A stretch of 64,000 nucleotides of DNA, from contig NC_052488.1 in NCBI RefSeq assembly GCF_009730915.1, forward strand, positions 23,597,868-23,661,867, read 5' to 3'. How positions within the stretch are numbered: the stretch's first letter is position 1; every line of letters begins with the position of its first letter. The position numbers and the translations under genes were made by a program. Positions 54,128 through 64,000 of this stretch are shown here, one piece after another. The notes below the pieces were generated by a model. That model worked only from the letters and a program-made list of their open reading frames with translations, was not told the origin of the DNA and did no database searches. The DNA is from Dioscorea cayenensis subsp. rotundata (lineage: Eukaryota > Streptophyta > Magnoliopsida > Dioscoreales > Dioscoreaceae).

Positions 54128-55196
54128 TCAGTCACAGAAACAAAATTATATAAATATATCTACACGCAAGTCTGTATAATACATGCTTTTGTTTTTAGTT
54201 TTTTTTTTTTCAAATATATATATATATATATATGTAAGCAGAGAAGAGCAAGTTTTCTTGGAAATACTTTTGGACTACACATTATCTTGGGCGATTTCAT
54301 GGTTGCAGAAAATATGTTCTCAGATCTTTTTGATCAAATGCAATATTCCAAATAAATAAATAAATAAATAAATAAAGCAGATGTATTTATTAATTTGACA
54401 GAAACACGTGTTACAAGGAGAAACAGGCGTGTCACAATCAAACAGCTGTGTACAGCTTAGTGTTCCAGTGACATGCCGAATTGGTGATGTACCAGTTGCC
54501 TCGCTTCTGATCTTCGGTTTCACTATTAGTCTATCTTTGATTTTATATATAAAAACTTTTCCTAATAATTGTTATGATTTGCATGATTAAGCTCGACTTT
54601 AAAACGCCTAATTCGGCACATCTGATTTAGCAATTTTTACATTTGAAAAAACGAATGGTTTACTTCAAAAAGAAAGCAGCCAGAATGTTCCACAGAATAC
54701 TAAGGAAATAAATAAATAAATAAATAAAAGACATCCATCGCTGCAGGTGATGATGTTTAAAGTTATACTTGGTGTCTAACTCTTAACCTTGTCCTTGCTT
54801 CCCAATAATTTGAAACCATTAAAGATTGCTGAATCACTAGCAAGTTAGATTAGGATGTGAAGGTGACAAGAAAAATGAATTCATGCTCTACTGATTAGGA
54901 TCAAGAGTACAGAGTATAATTATTATCTGGGTGATGTGGCCTTGTCTGATAGTCATATTTCTCTGAATAAATCACTGTCAGATAGAGTTGATGGCCAATA
55001 ATTCATGCCTGCCAATTCAAAATGATTTTTCTCAGATATTACACTTTTTGAGTAAGCTCAATGAATTTCCATTGTTGTTCTTCTTATCAACGGTTAAAGA
55101 TTAAACAACTTAAACACATTATCCATATAATCAAATGTTAAAAAACAAACACAATGATTTACTCATAGATTCAGAAAACATTTTATACATGAATTG
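54128..55196. other. Intergenic region after PP2C
   Basis: 3' UTR side of the PP2C gene, then AT-rich DNA with (TA)n at about 54215-54232 and (AAAT)n runs at 54351-54377 and 54704-54728. No gene is seen. Confidence 0.5.
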
Positions 55197-55440
55197 GGCA
55201 GGGGCCGCGCGTGCGCGTACCCCCTATACCACAAATTATGACGTCCACTCTGCCACGTGGACAGATGGTAAGCCAGCGCACCCCCTCAAGTGCAATTGGG
55301 GCCACTAGCCTAGGCCACGGACCTTGATGATCTACCGTTGACCTCGTCCAGGTAAGTATGGTTTGATGTTGCTCAATCATTTCATTTTATGCTACACAAA
55401 GCTTCATCCAACTTTCTCAACATGCGATGTGGGACTATGC
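55197..55440. repeat. GC-rich repeat, copy 1
   Basis: Starts GGGCAGGGGCCGCGCGTGCG, contains ATTATGACGTCCACTC, CCAGGTAAGTATG and ends ATGCGATGTGGGAC. A related direct copy is at 55813-56054. Unlike its AT-rich surroundings. Origin unknown; no open frame spans it. Confidence 0.75.
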
Positions 55441-55812
55441 TGCATTCATAACTTATCCTGAACCCAGGATTTTTACTCAAGCTTTCGACAAGACGGTGAT
55501 GCCAAAATGAGCAGAGCCGCGTGGTTGGCCCTCGACGACGACTGGCTAGTGGCTGCTACTCAAATAAAAGATCATGAAACTAGATATTCAATAAGGTTAA
55601 ATTTTCAGTAGTCTAGTTTTAAGTCATAATCAGAATTTAACCTTTGCCTTTAATAAATAAAAGATTTGATTGAAAACTCCTGATAAAAAAAATAAAACAC
55701 TCATAATCAAATCAGTAGCTTTGAATAAATAATTTATACAAATTTTAACATATACAACAAATACAACCAACTAAAAGTTACAAAACTTCCATTAACGCTT
55801 GTATCTTTGAAT
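55441..55812. other. Spacer between the two GC-rich repeats
   Basis: About 370 bp, partly AT-rich. No gene or LTR end is seen. Confidence 0.4.
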
Positions 55813-56054
55813 TTTAGTAGGGGCCGCGCAGGCGCGTACCCCCGCTACCATAAATTATGACGTCCACTCCGCCACATGGGCAGATGGTAAACTAACGCAC
55901 CCTCTCAGTGCAATGAGGGCCATTGATTTATGCCACGAGCCTTCTTGGTCACCCGTTGACACCGCCCAGGTAAGTATGAGAGTCAATGGTCCAACCATAT
56001 CATTTTATGCACAACAAGACTCTGCATATGTTTTCAACAGGCGATGTGGGACAA
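55813..56054. repeat. GC-rich repeat, copy 2
   Basis: A diverged direct copy of 55197-55440 (GGGGCCGCGCAGGCGCGTAC, ATTATGACGTCCACTC, CCAGGTAAGTATG, GCGATGTGGGAC). It lies about 260 bp upstream of the YIPF gene's ATG. In this copy a consensus splice donor (CAG|GTAAGTAT, about 55969) is followed some 70 bases later by an acceptor-like CAACAG|GCG. Confidence 0.75.
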
Positions 56055-56316
56055 ACTTATTAGAGAAGTTGAAGTTATTGATGGGCTGGAACTTTTAATT
56101 GGGTTGGGCTTTTTTACTTGTTGGGCTTTTATTGATTCCCATGGCTTGCCTCAGCCTCGCAAGTTGGAACCTTTTTAAGTACGATGGGCGAGAGAAAGAC
56201 TGATGAGAACCACTGACACTAAGGAACAAGACGAGGAGAGTATCCAAGCTTCTTCCATTTTTCTTCGATCTCGATCCCAATTGGGGGAGAATCCAATCCG
56301 GTGCTGAGTATACGCC

Positions 56317-59110
56317 ATGGACGAAGGCTACAACAGTCTCCCTTCCACCCATCTCCTCGGCTCTGTCCCTGTACGATCTTTCTCTTCCCATCTTCTTTCA
56401 TTGCGTAGTCTGCGCGGTATTTTGGTTTTTCTATGTTCGCTGATTTTTTTTTTTTGTTTCTTAGCATTGATTTGTTAGAAATTGATGCCGAATCCATATT
56501 CAATTGATCAGTGAATCATCGAAATGTTTTTGTTTTTTTTTTTGTGTTTGTGATTTGGTAGGCGGTGGTCGCTGATGACAAAAGACCGGCAGTGGATGAA
56601 GCTCGGACAGGTGTTTTAGTTATATTAAAAATTCCGTTTTGCTTGTATAAAGTTATTCTTTTATGGTGCGGATGTGATTCTTCTGCGTGTTGCTTTTGCT
56701 GGGTGTTTGTTGCCATTCTTTGCAGGCTCACATTCGAATTTGCATGTGTTTCCACCAGCTAATGGAGGTTACCAAGCTCCTGGGACTCCTTATGGTATGT
56801 CTAGTGAAGCTCAATTAAATTGTGTATAATTTGTATTTAGACTTCTTGGTTTGATAAAGTATGGTTTCTTACATTGTGGAGACAAGATGCAGTTCCCTTC
56901 TTCCATTAGTTATGCAAACTTTCAATATGATGCTTGATAAATAACACATTTAGCATCCAAAGAAAAGGCCCTGATCTAACCAAAGTAAACACAGGTGCTT
57001 GTTGTAAATTCTTTCAAACCTCAGTATCGCATTGCTATTGAATGAGACAAAATCGGTTTTCCATTGTTTAGTTCAACTTGAAACTTTGTAAGGAAATCCA
57101 ATGGTGTGTTCTTTAAGACTATACTAAGATACACCAGTGTTCTGCTCACCAGGATAACCTAGGACATGATGGCTTAAAATTGGTAACCCATGCAGAACAT
57201 TCCCAAGTAGATCTTCTTTTCTGCTGCTAATAGTTATGCTTCCCTTCTGTATATATTTTGTTCTTTATTGCTCTATATATTTAATTTCTTGTATCACCTA
57301 ACTTTCTCCCTTTTCACTAAGCTAACTGGTCATATGGCTTCCATCATATTCTTTATCAAGGCACTTGCATTTTACTTTTACTTTGGCAAATAGTAATAAA
57401 AGATTACATGGTTAATGAATCATGTTCATATATGTCTGATATCTGGTTTCTGGGTGATAGCTATTAACTGTTTTTCCATATAAAGGCAGGAGCTGATGAG
57501 CAAGTCACAACCAATTCGAAGGGAATATTTAACTTTCTCAGTCCATGTTTCAATGTTTATACTGATAACATGGTCGATAGGATCCTAAGTTCAATGAATC
57601 CCGTCCATATTTTTATCAGAATTCGGAGCTTGTTGTTATGTCTAAAAATAGTAATGAAAGATTCTGTGGTGAACGAATCAACTGCATCTGATATTTGGCT
57701 TCTGCTGATAGCTTTTAATTGATTTTCCTATAGAGACAGGTGGTAATGAGCAGGCTACAACCAATTGGAAGGGAGTGCTTAGCATTTCGTCCTACAGCCC
57801 ATATTTCAATGTTGACACTGATAACGTGGTTGATAGGATCCTCAGTTCAATGAATCCCCTCCAGGGAGATTTCCGCAGAAAGATAGATAGCTATCCTGAT
57901 CTGTAAGTTGTTCCATGTATGGCTTGATTAGCTTATCAAACTTACAGATAGCTGTCTTTTCTTGCTAATATATTTAATTCTGTTAGAAAATTATGCATCT
58001 GTTTTTTACAAGTATTTTACAAGTTATACAAGCAAATTAACACTTAATGATGGACTGCTTTCAGTCATACTGCCATCACTGTAGATGTTATGGTTCTCAT
58101 TTTAGAATATTTTAATTTTGATGTAATCTCATTTGGATATGTTTCCTCTAGGAATTTGGTAGCATTATGCTTATATCCTAGTGTGCTAATCGGCAAGATC
58201 AGGCTAGCTGTATGTATCCGTGTATTGTTTTCCAAATTAAAACAATTTATTTATTTATTTATTTTGGGCATAATTGTTCTGGCTGCATATACCATATTTT
58301 TTTTCTTCATGATGGAGCTCACAATGCCAGTTTTTTTGTTTTTCTTAGATATGGTCCGGTTTGGATCTCCACTACATTAGTGTTCATGCTTGCTGCCCTT
58401 GGGAACTGTGGCACTTATCTCATGAACAGAAAAAGTGTGCCAGATACAGCATGGGTCTTTGATGTTAACTATGTGAACTGGGCAGCAAGCGTGGTTTATG
58501 GTTATGCACTTCTTGTACCAGTGGCGTTTTATTTCTTGCTTCAGTATTTTGGATGTAGTGCAAGTCTCACACGCTTCTGGTGTTTGTGGGGATATTCCTT
58601 GTTCATCTTTATTCCCAGTTCAGTAAGTATCCAACTCTTATTGTGTTATTTGTTTCATTGTACCTATACAAATTTTTGCCCTAGTTATCTTTTCTGCACT
58701 TAAAGGTAAAATATGATGCTATTAATGCATTTTTTGGTGATTACATCGTTATCATTGATTGGGGTTATATTAGTAATGGACAAAGGCACTGTGTAAGTTA
58801 TATGAACACATATTGGTCGTGCGTCAAACAGCAATGCTATGCATATAACAGAATTTAGTAGTTAATGGAACACATTCATCCATGTTGTCTAAGCATTGCA
58901 GTTATGTGAATTTTGCAGTTGCTGTTGGTTTTTCCTGACGAATTTTTACGATGGCTGATCATATTAGTTGCTGGGGCTGCATCCTCGGTGTTCATTGGGA
59001 TCAATTTGAAGTCATACACAGAGGGGAGTGATATGATGGTGATGTGTGTCAGTGCAATGGTGCTGCAGTTTGTTCTAGCTCTTTTCATCAAATTTTTCTT
59101 CTATGCTTGA
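56317..59110 (+). CDS. YIPF1/2-type Yip1 membrane protein (6 exons)
   Basis: Exons 56317-56370, 56562-56610, 56726-56794, 57734-57902, 58349-58622 and 58919-59110: 807 nt, 268 codons, all GT-AG. An integral membrane protein of the Yip1 family, which acts with Rab GTPases at the Golgi/TGN. The N-terminal 113 residues are cytosolic and start MDEGYNSLPSTHLLGSVP, a start I recall as typical of the plant YIPF1/2 branch (Arabidopsis At3g05280-like). The conserved YFNVDTDNVVDRILSSMNP precedes five predicted membrane segments (about 118-138, 155-180, 186-211, 214-235, 244-268), after YGPVWISTTLVF. The C-terminus is hydrophobic to the end (FIKFFFYA). Length fits. Upstream of exon 4 is a degenerate second copy of that exon (57388-57645). 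Confidence 0.92.
57388..57645 (+). pseudogene. Duplicated, degenerate copy of YIPF exon 4
   Basis: A roughly 258-bp unit that repeats, with divergence, as 57646-57902, which holds exon 4 and its upstream intron sequence. The match starts AATAGTAATAAAAGATT / AATAGTAATGAAAGATT. It continues through the exon (GATGAGCAAGTCACAACCAA / AATGAGCAGGCTACAACCAA; GATAGGATCCTAAGTTCAAT / GATAGGATCCTCAGTTCAAT). In this copy the TATAG acceptor reads TATAA, an in-frame loss of several bases occurs, and the 3' end past AATGAATCCC is unlike exon 4 and has no GTAAGT donor. A shifted acceptor (GGCAG) would still leave an open frame for about 40 codons. I read it as a dead exon. Confidence 0.8.
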
Positions 59111-59954
59111 GGGCTTGTGGTGGGAAAAACAATACTGAGCGCACAGTAACAGGATTTTAGTAGTCATAGGCAAACTTGTGATCACACATGATGTGTATGT
59201 GTATGATATATTTTGTGTCTCTCTAAACAGGGTTTTTTCCTTGACTCAGAGGTTGGTTTCAGTTTATGTTCCAAATGATTTCTTTTGCATTCTCAGGAGA
59301 AATTGATGCACTTCCATGAATAAACAGATGCTAGAGAAACCTGGTGGCTTGGGTGGCGGATGATTAATGTGTGCATAAAAAAGTGGATTTTTTTTATCTT
59401 GTTTTTCATGAATCCTGAGTACCGACTTTCTAATTCCGTCCCGGTTTTCCTTGCAACATTGGAATACAAATATAAACACAAAACAGAAGTAAAACGATCG
59501 TAGAGCCAAAAATAAAATAAAATCAAGATTTGTTTAAGACGAAGTACAAATCAAAGAATTGTGGGTCTACACTCCAGATGGAGTTTTGATAGGCCATCAG
59601 AGAATGTTACAACCGATTATGAATCATACAGAAAAACGTGCAACGGAATAATTGCAACACTTAAAACTAGCGGCCACACAATAATTGCCACACAACTTGA
59701 ACTCGTAACACATGCACTTGTACGACAATCCAGGCAAAAACAGCTTTGTATATAAGCTAGAGAAGAAAATAACTAACATTCTTGTGAAAACCACATATTT
59801 CACATAATTGAGTAGCATAAAGATGGCACATATATGTTGCAAACAAAAACATCTTCATCATTGAAATGCCTGAATATCCAAAAGAAAATTTTATAGAAAC
59901 AAAAAAAGATAGTTGAGAAAGCGGCAGGGTCCGAACTCAAAATTAGAGATCAAC
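59111..59954. other. Convergent 3' region of YIPF and eIF3g genes
   Basis: About 840 bp between two stop codons of convergent genes. It must hold both 3' UTRs, and transcripts may overlap. No further gene is seen. Confidence 0.5.
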
Positions 59955-62023
59955 TCAATTTGGCCTTGGTGTAGCCCACTCAACACGCAGAATAAGGTTG
60001 TCATAACCATAACCATTAAGCTTGTTGATGGCTCTCTCAGCATCTTCCTTGCTTACAAAGTTAACAAAGCCAAATCCACGGCTCATACCAGTCTTTTGAT
60101 CCACAGCAACATAGACACGGGTAACAGGGCCGAAAGCACGGAAAAGCTCAAGGAGGTCAGGTTCACGTGTATCTTCTGAAAGATTTGTAACTCGGACTGA
60201 GTTCTCATCATTCCGACGTCTCATTTCAGTTCCAGATCGCTCAGCACCTGCTCTCATGCTGGGAGGCACATATGCACCACCTGCGCCCTTGCCAGCACCT
60301 GCTGAAGCTGAGGTTTCTGTTGGAGGCTTGTCAACAAAGCCATCAACCTGTGGAGCCAAATCTTTGTATGGGCATTTTGATGTCCAGTGATCACCCTTCT
60401 TGCCACATGTCCGGCATACCATAAGGACAGCTCCTGCTTTTCCCATAGCAGCTAATGGATCACCGGCAACCTTTACTTCTTCCGCTTGGCTACCTGCAGT
60501 CATTTAAATCCAATTATGGAGCTCTCCTCTTTAGGGTTCACATTTGAATTCTAAACTACAATGTTCAGGGTGCATGACTTTCTGAAATGAAATGAGTGAA
60601 CAACAAGGGCAGTAGAAGCAAGTCATCATGGAGATAAAAGATATAGGTACCAAAACAAATAAATCAGTAATATGCCAATTCACTTGAATAAAGATTCCCA
60701 CCAACAGCAGCAGCAAGAAAAATGACAATATATTCATGAGATCAAAACAACTTAATTTTGTTAAGCACATTTTTCTCAGTTATTGACAATACAAATTAAC
60801 AAACAATTTGATTATGCCAGTATAGGTTATCAAACATAAAAACCAAGAACAAGAATGACCTGGCACAGAGAATTTTGTAAATCGAAATTAGGCTTCTTAT
60901 GATGCAAAGGTTCCTACAATCTAGAATAACGAAGCATCTTATATAGACTAACGGGTCATGTACAAACAGATTTAATATAATGGACAGGCTACTAAAAAAT
61001 CAGTAAACATAGTAATTGTCAACCAGTAGTATAATTGAGTTAAAGAGAGAATCAAAAAGCCTGCATTTCCCAAGAACTTTTTCGTGCGTCAACCAGTAGT
61101 ACAATTGTTCCATGCATCAAACAAAACTAAGTAAATTAATTCTCAAATTTCACCAAGGAAAAAAACAATTTCAATAAGAAGATGATAATAAATATTTAAC
61201 ACTAAGCGAAATCCATACGCCAAGACATAATTCCAATGCCTTACTTTTTCATTTTTACAGTGAGCTTAATGCTTGCCAATTGTGTCAACTCAATTGTCTA
61301 TTTAATATCCTTCACTCATATTACATCCGAGTTTAAATAGACAATTCAAGATTTTCTGTGCAGAAAATATTATCTACAATGTATCAAATTCAGAATTATT
61401 GAGTTCAATCGATGTGAGAAGAATTAAATCAAAGAGTAAGATTTCCAAATACTAAAATTTAGGAGTTAGCAACGAAAATCAACTGCAAACAAACATAAAG
61501 TAAGGTATCAGATTCAGAATTATTGATTCAATCGATACATAGAAAACAAATCATACAGCACGATTTCCAAGCACTATCGGGGACTAACAACCAAACCATT
61601 GGCAAGCAACCATGAAATATGGGAAAATAAAAAATAAAAAAAAAAAAGAAATAAAAAGTGAAAGGATGAGAAGAGACCTGGAGCCCTAGGTCGCTCGAGG
61701 ACGATCTCCTCTGTAGAAACCATGGTGAGGCGGCTTCCAGCGTCTTCATGGGCGGCATCCCCGAACTTGCTCCAAGACCTCCGCTCCATCGCACGCTTGC
61801 TGAGGCGGGCACGGGCAAGCTTGCGGACACGGGTGGTGGTGGTGACCTTGACCTTGTTTCCATCCTCGTTAAATCGGTATTCGATGACTCTCTTCACTCC
61901 GTTCTCGTCAGGGCCTTCGACAATCTTCGGCGGCAACAAGAAGTCGAGATCCTCGCCATCGTCCTCATCAAGCTCCCCCCATCGAAGCTTGCTCTGTGGT
62001 GCTCGCAATGAATCCACCGCCAT
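59955..62023 (-). CDS. eIF3g: Translation initiation factor eIF3 subunit g
   Basis: Two exons (minus) 62023-61678 and 60493-59955, intron of 1184 bp: 885 nt, 294 codons, the family's usual length. eIF3g is a cytosolic subunit of the eIF3 complex, which helps load mRNA on the 40S ribosome, scan and reinitiate. Visible: an N-terminal LRWGELDEDDGEDLDFLLPP and RVIEYRFNEDGNKVKVTTTT (eIF3g domain), basic RVRKLARARLSKRAMERR, a CCHC zinc knuckle CRTCGKKGDHWTSKC (142-156), a Gly/Ala-rich linker ending in GAYVPPSMR, and a C-terminal RRM (213-294) with RNP2 VRVTNL and RNP1 RGFGFVNF. The ATG at 62023 (MAVDSLRAPQSKLRWGE) is chosen over an upstream in-frame ATG at 62053, which overlaps telo-box promoter sequence. 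The frame is intact. Confidence 0.97.
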
Positions 62024-62032
62024 TTCTGGAGA

Positions 62033-62071
62033 AAACCCTAGACCTTGATCCACAACGAAAGTGAAACCCTA
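62033..62071 (-). promoter_or_regulatory. Two telo-boxes upstream of eIF3g
   Basis: AAACCCTA occurs at 62033-62040 and 62064-62071, within 50 bp of the start codon. Telo-boxes in the 5' region are typical of plant translation genes (ribosomal proteins, eEF1A). Seen in the sequence; role inferred. Confidence 0.7.
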
Positions 62072-62131
62072 GCTTTTGCTCTTTGGCGATATGCCGACGG
62101 GTTGGCGGGCGTGAGTTTATACTGAGTAAAT

Positions 62132-62176
62132 CCAATAACCCGATAACCCGATAGCCCGGTAACCCGACCCGATAAT
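62132..62176. repeat. Short repeat of AACCCGATA-like units
   Basis: About five imperfect units (AATAACCCG, ATAACCCG, ATAGCCCGG, TAACCCG, ACCCGATAATAA) just upstream of the eIF3g telo-boxes. Perhaps part of the promoter or a small repeat. Confidence 0.65.
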
Positions 62177-64000
62177 AATAAGGATTTTTGCTTGCGACCC
62201 TTGAAAAATTCTAAAATCACCAACCAACCCCTTATTTTCAGAAATATATTTCAATTTTATTTTTATTATAGCCCTTTCCAGTAATTAAAAAATATATATA
62301 TATGTTTTAATCGTATTTGATATATTTTTTTCATAATGCATGTAATGAATTATTATAATTAGAATTTATTTAAAATAGTAATCGTATGATATCAATATTA
62401 AAATATGTTAGATTTCAAAAAATTCATAAAATTCCAATTTATTTTAAAAAAATATGCATAAAATATATATAATCCAATTATTCCAATTTTTAGAGAGACA
62501 AACATATTGGGAGTAGGGTTGGCAATGTGGTGCATACCAGCAAAAAAAAAAACCCCACAATTCCCAAGTGGGCCAAGCCCAATTTGTTTAAAATGTTCAA
62601 ACCCAAAAGTATTTAAGACTCATTTAAAATTTTTATTTAAATTTTCGAACCAGTGTAGTCCCAAACTTGCTTGACCCAAATTCATTGAATTTTTAAATAG
62701 TAAGAAAAAAAATCAATCATGCACTTTTTAGAAACTTAACACATTATTTATAATAATTGTAATCTTAGTAAATACATTGATTTAAGAAAAAATTGTCCCA
62801 AGTTAATATATGCACCTATGTATGGCCAATGATTATTGGCACTGATTCTTTTATATAGAGTGTGCATGTCTTTGTCATGAAAGAAAATTTGAACCTCAAC
62901 TCACACATGATAAAAACACAGTAAATAAATTGAAGTATTGACTTCTTTTCTATGCACGGCCCTAATGTGATTTGCCCATTTTATAAAAAACAATATATAT
63001 ATATATATGTACATACAAACATTTTAAATAAATATGCATACATGATTCTGGTTTTGGGCATCAATGGGTTAAATCTTAAATACATCATATTTATTCAAGT
63101 TTTAATTTTAAATCCCAAAATTTAATATATATTTTATCTTGGTGGGATAAATTAAATGCTCACCGAAGTTATAAAAATTGTCATCTCCAGTTAAGTTAAA
63201 AAATTAACTGTTTTTTTATTCTAATAAAGTTATAAAGTAACTTTTAATATTTATGTTTATATTGATAAAAAAAAAAATCTTTTATCCCAATTAATTCAAA
63301 TTTTTGTGGCATTTGGGATTGATATTGATAAGAAATATAACTTCTTCTTCTTATTATTATTATTATTATTATTATTTGTCACAGGTGTGTTTAGCATGGG
63401 GAAAAAGAAAAAGATAAGCTCGTAAAGAACATGTCAATTAATCATGCATTGCATGATCCAAAATTGGAGGGCCATGAGAAACATTTGGTAGGTATGGTAA
63501 TTACAATATATATGGCCAACATGCCATGGTGGCACTCATATATTGCTGCCTTGCCTTTGCCACACTATCTAATAGAATCCAAAGATCAAAAAATGTATAG
63601 GTCCCCCAGTGACTTAACATATATAATTGACTTATAAATTATAATCAATCATGCTCTCTCTAATCCTCAAAAGTGTGATTATATATAGAGCCATTTTATG
63701 TGTATTCGCACAAGCTGCTTTTTGCAAGCTTGTTTTTTTTGGAAATATATAAATGTTCTTCGGAGAGCCAATTGCAAATAAAATAAAAGAAAAAGATACA
63801 TCGTATATGTAATCTATTATATTTTGAATTAATCATGTTAATAATAATAATTCCAGGTTGGATATTAATAATTGATGTCGGTTCTTATAATGGATAACTG
63901 TTTGTATTGTTTAAACACAAAAAGAAGGATATTTGATGGTTTTTTATTTTTATTTTTTTAATTTTAAAAATTCTTAAAAAAATAGTACACATTTTGCTTA
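62177..64000. other. Intergenic AT-rich region to window end
   Basis: AT-rich DNA with (TA)n near 62293-62303 and 62994-63008 and (ATT)n at about 63350-63377. I see no supported gene or element; the short frames here lack homology I can recognise. Confidence 0.5.

Noticed and set aside
55197..56054. A TRIM-type element with the two GC-rich copies as LTRs
   Set aside because: GATGTGGGA-like ends are common in such LTRs, but the copies share no TG...CA boundaries, no target duplication is seen and their divergence is high.
62024..62053. Upstream in-frame ATG for eIF3g at 62053
   Set aside because: It would add ten residues across a telo-box; the ATG at 62023 gives the family length of 294 and the usual start.

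Overview
This is nuclear DNA of a flowering plant. The evidence is five or more intron-bearing plant gene families (a tropinone-reductase-like SDR, an At5g02240-like NAD(P)-binding protein, a clade-A PP2C, a YIPF1/2-type Yip1 protein and eIF3g), plant L1-type LINEs, and plant-type Ty3/gypsy and Ty1/copia elements. A monocot is plausible, but I cannot fix the species from the sequence alone.

Left part (1 to about 39.6 kb) is almost all nested transposable elements. A LINE 3' end lies at 1-1232. A second, antisense LINE (1805 to about 8540) is split by a 2560-bp solo LTR (2003-4562, target duplication CAACT). A 12.6-kb Tat-lineage Ty3/gypsy element follows (8926-21522, TSD AATAT); its 3.5-kb LTRs carry two kinds of tandem repeat and its pol is broken. 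From 21.5 to 28 kb there is AT-rich and simple-repeat DNA, a 60-85 bp tandem array and a LINE ORF1-like fragment. A 613-bp PIF/Harbinger-type MITE (28652-29264, TSD TTA) sits beside a chromovirus (29290-39587, TSD GTAAT). A complete Ty1/copia element (31187-36177) is inserted into that chromovirus in the opposite orientation. All retroelement reading frames are damaged.

Right part (41-62 kb) carries the host genes: tropinone-reductase-like SDR (+, 41188-42702, 5 exons), At5g02240-like (-, 48148-45261, 7 exons), clade-A PP2C (+, 52722-54127, 3 exons), YIPF1/2-like (+, 56317-59110, 6 exons) and eIF3g (-, 62023-59955, 2 exons). The last two converge tail to tail. Small 5'-truncated LINE copies with clear target duplications lie between and inside these genes, including two in one intron of the At5g02240-like gene. 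The genes look like independent housekeeping or stress genes, not a cluster with a shared job.

I see no convincing new biological system. The points most worth a second look are a diverged tandem duplication of an exon in the YIPF gene, a roughly 40-bp LINE insertion with a 17-bp target duplication, a cluster of compensating frameshifts in the last exon of the SDR gene, the LTR-embedded tandem arrays, and an unexplained duplicated GC-rich element upstream of the YIPF gene. Many breaks lie in homopolymers, so consensus errors in the sequence must be considered before calling genes dead.
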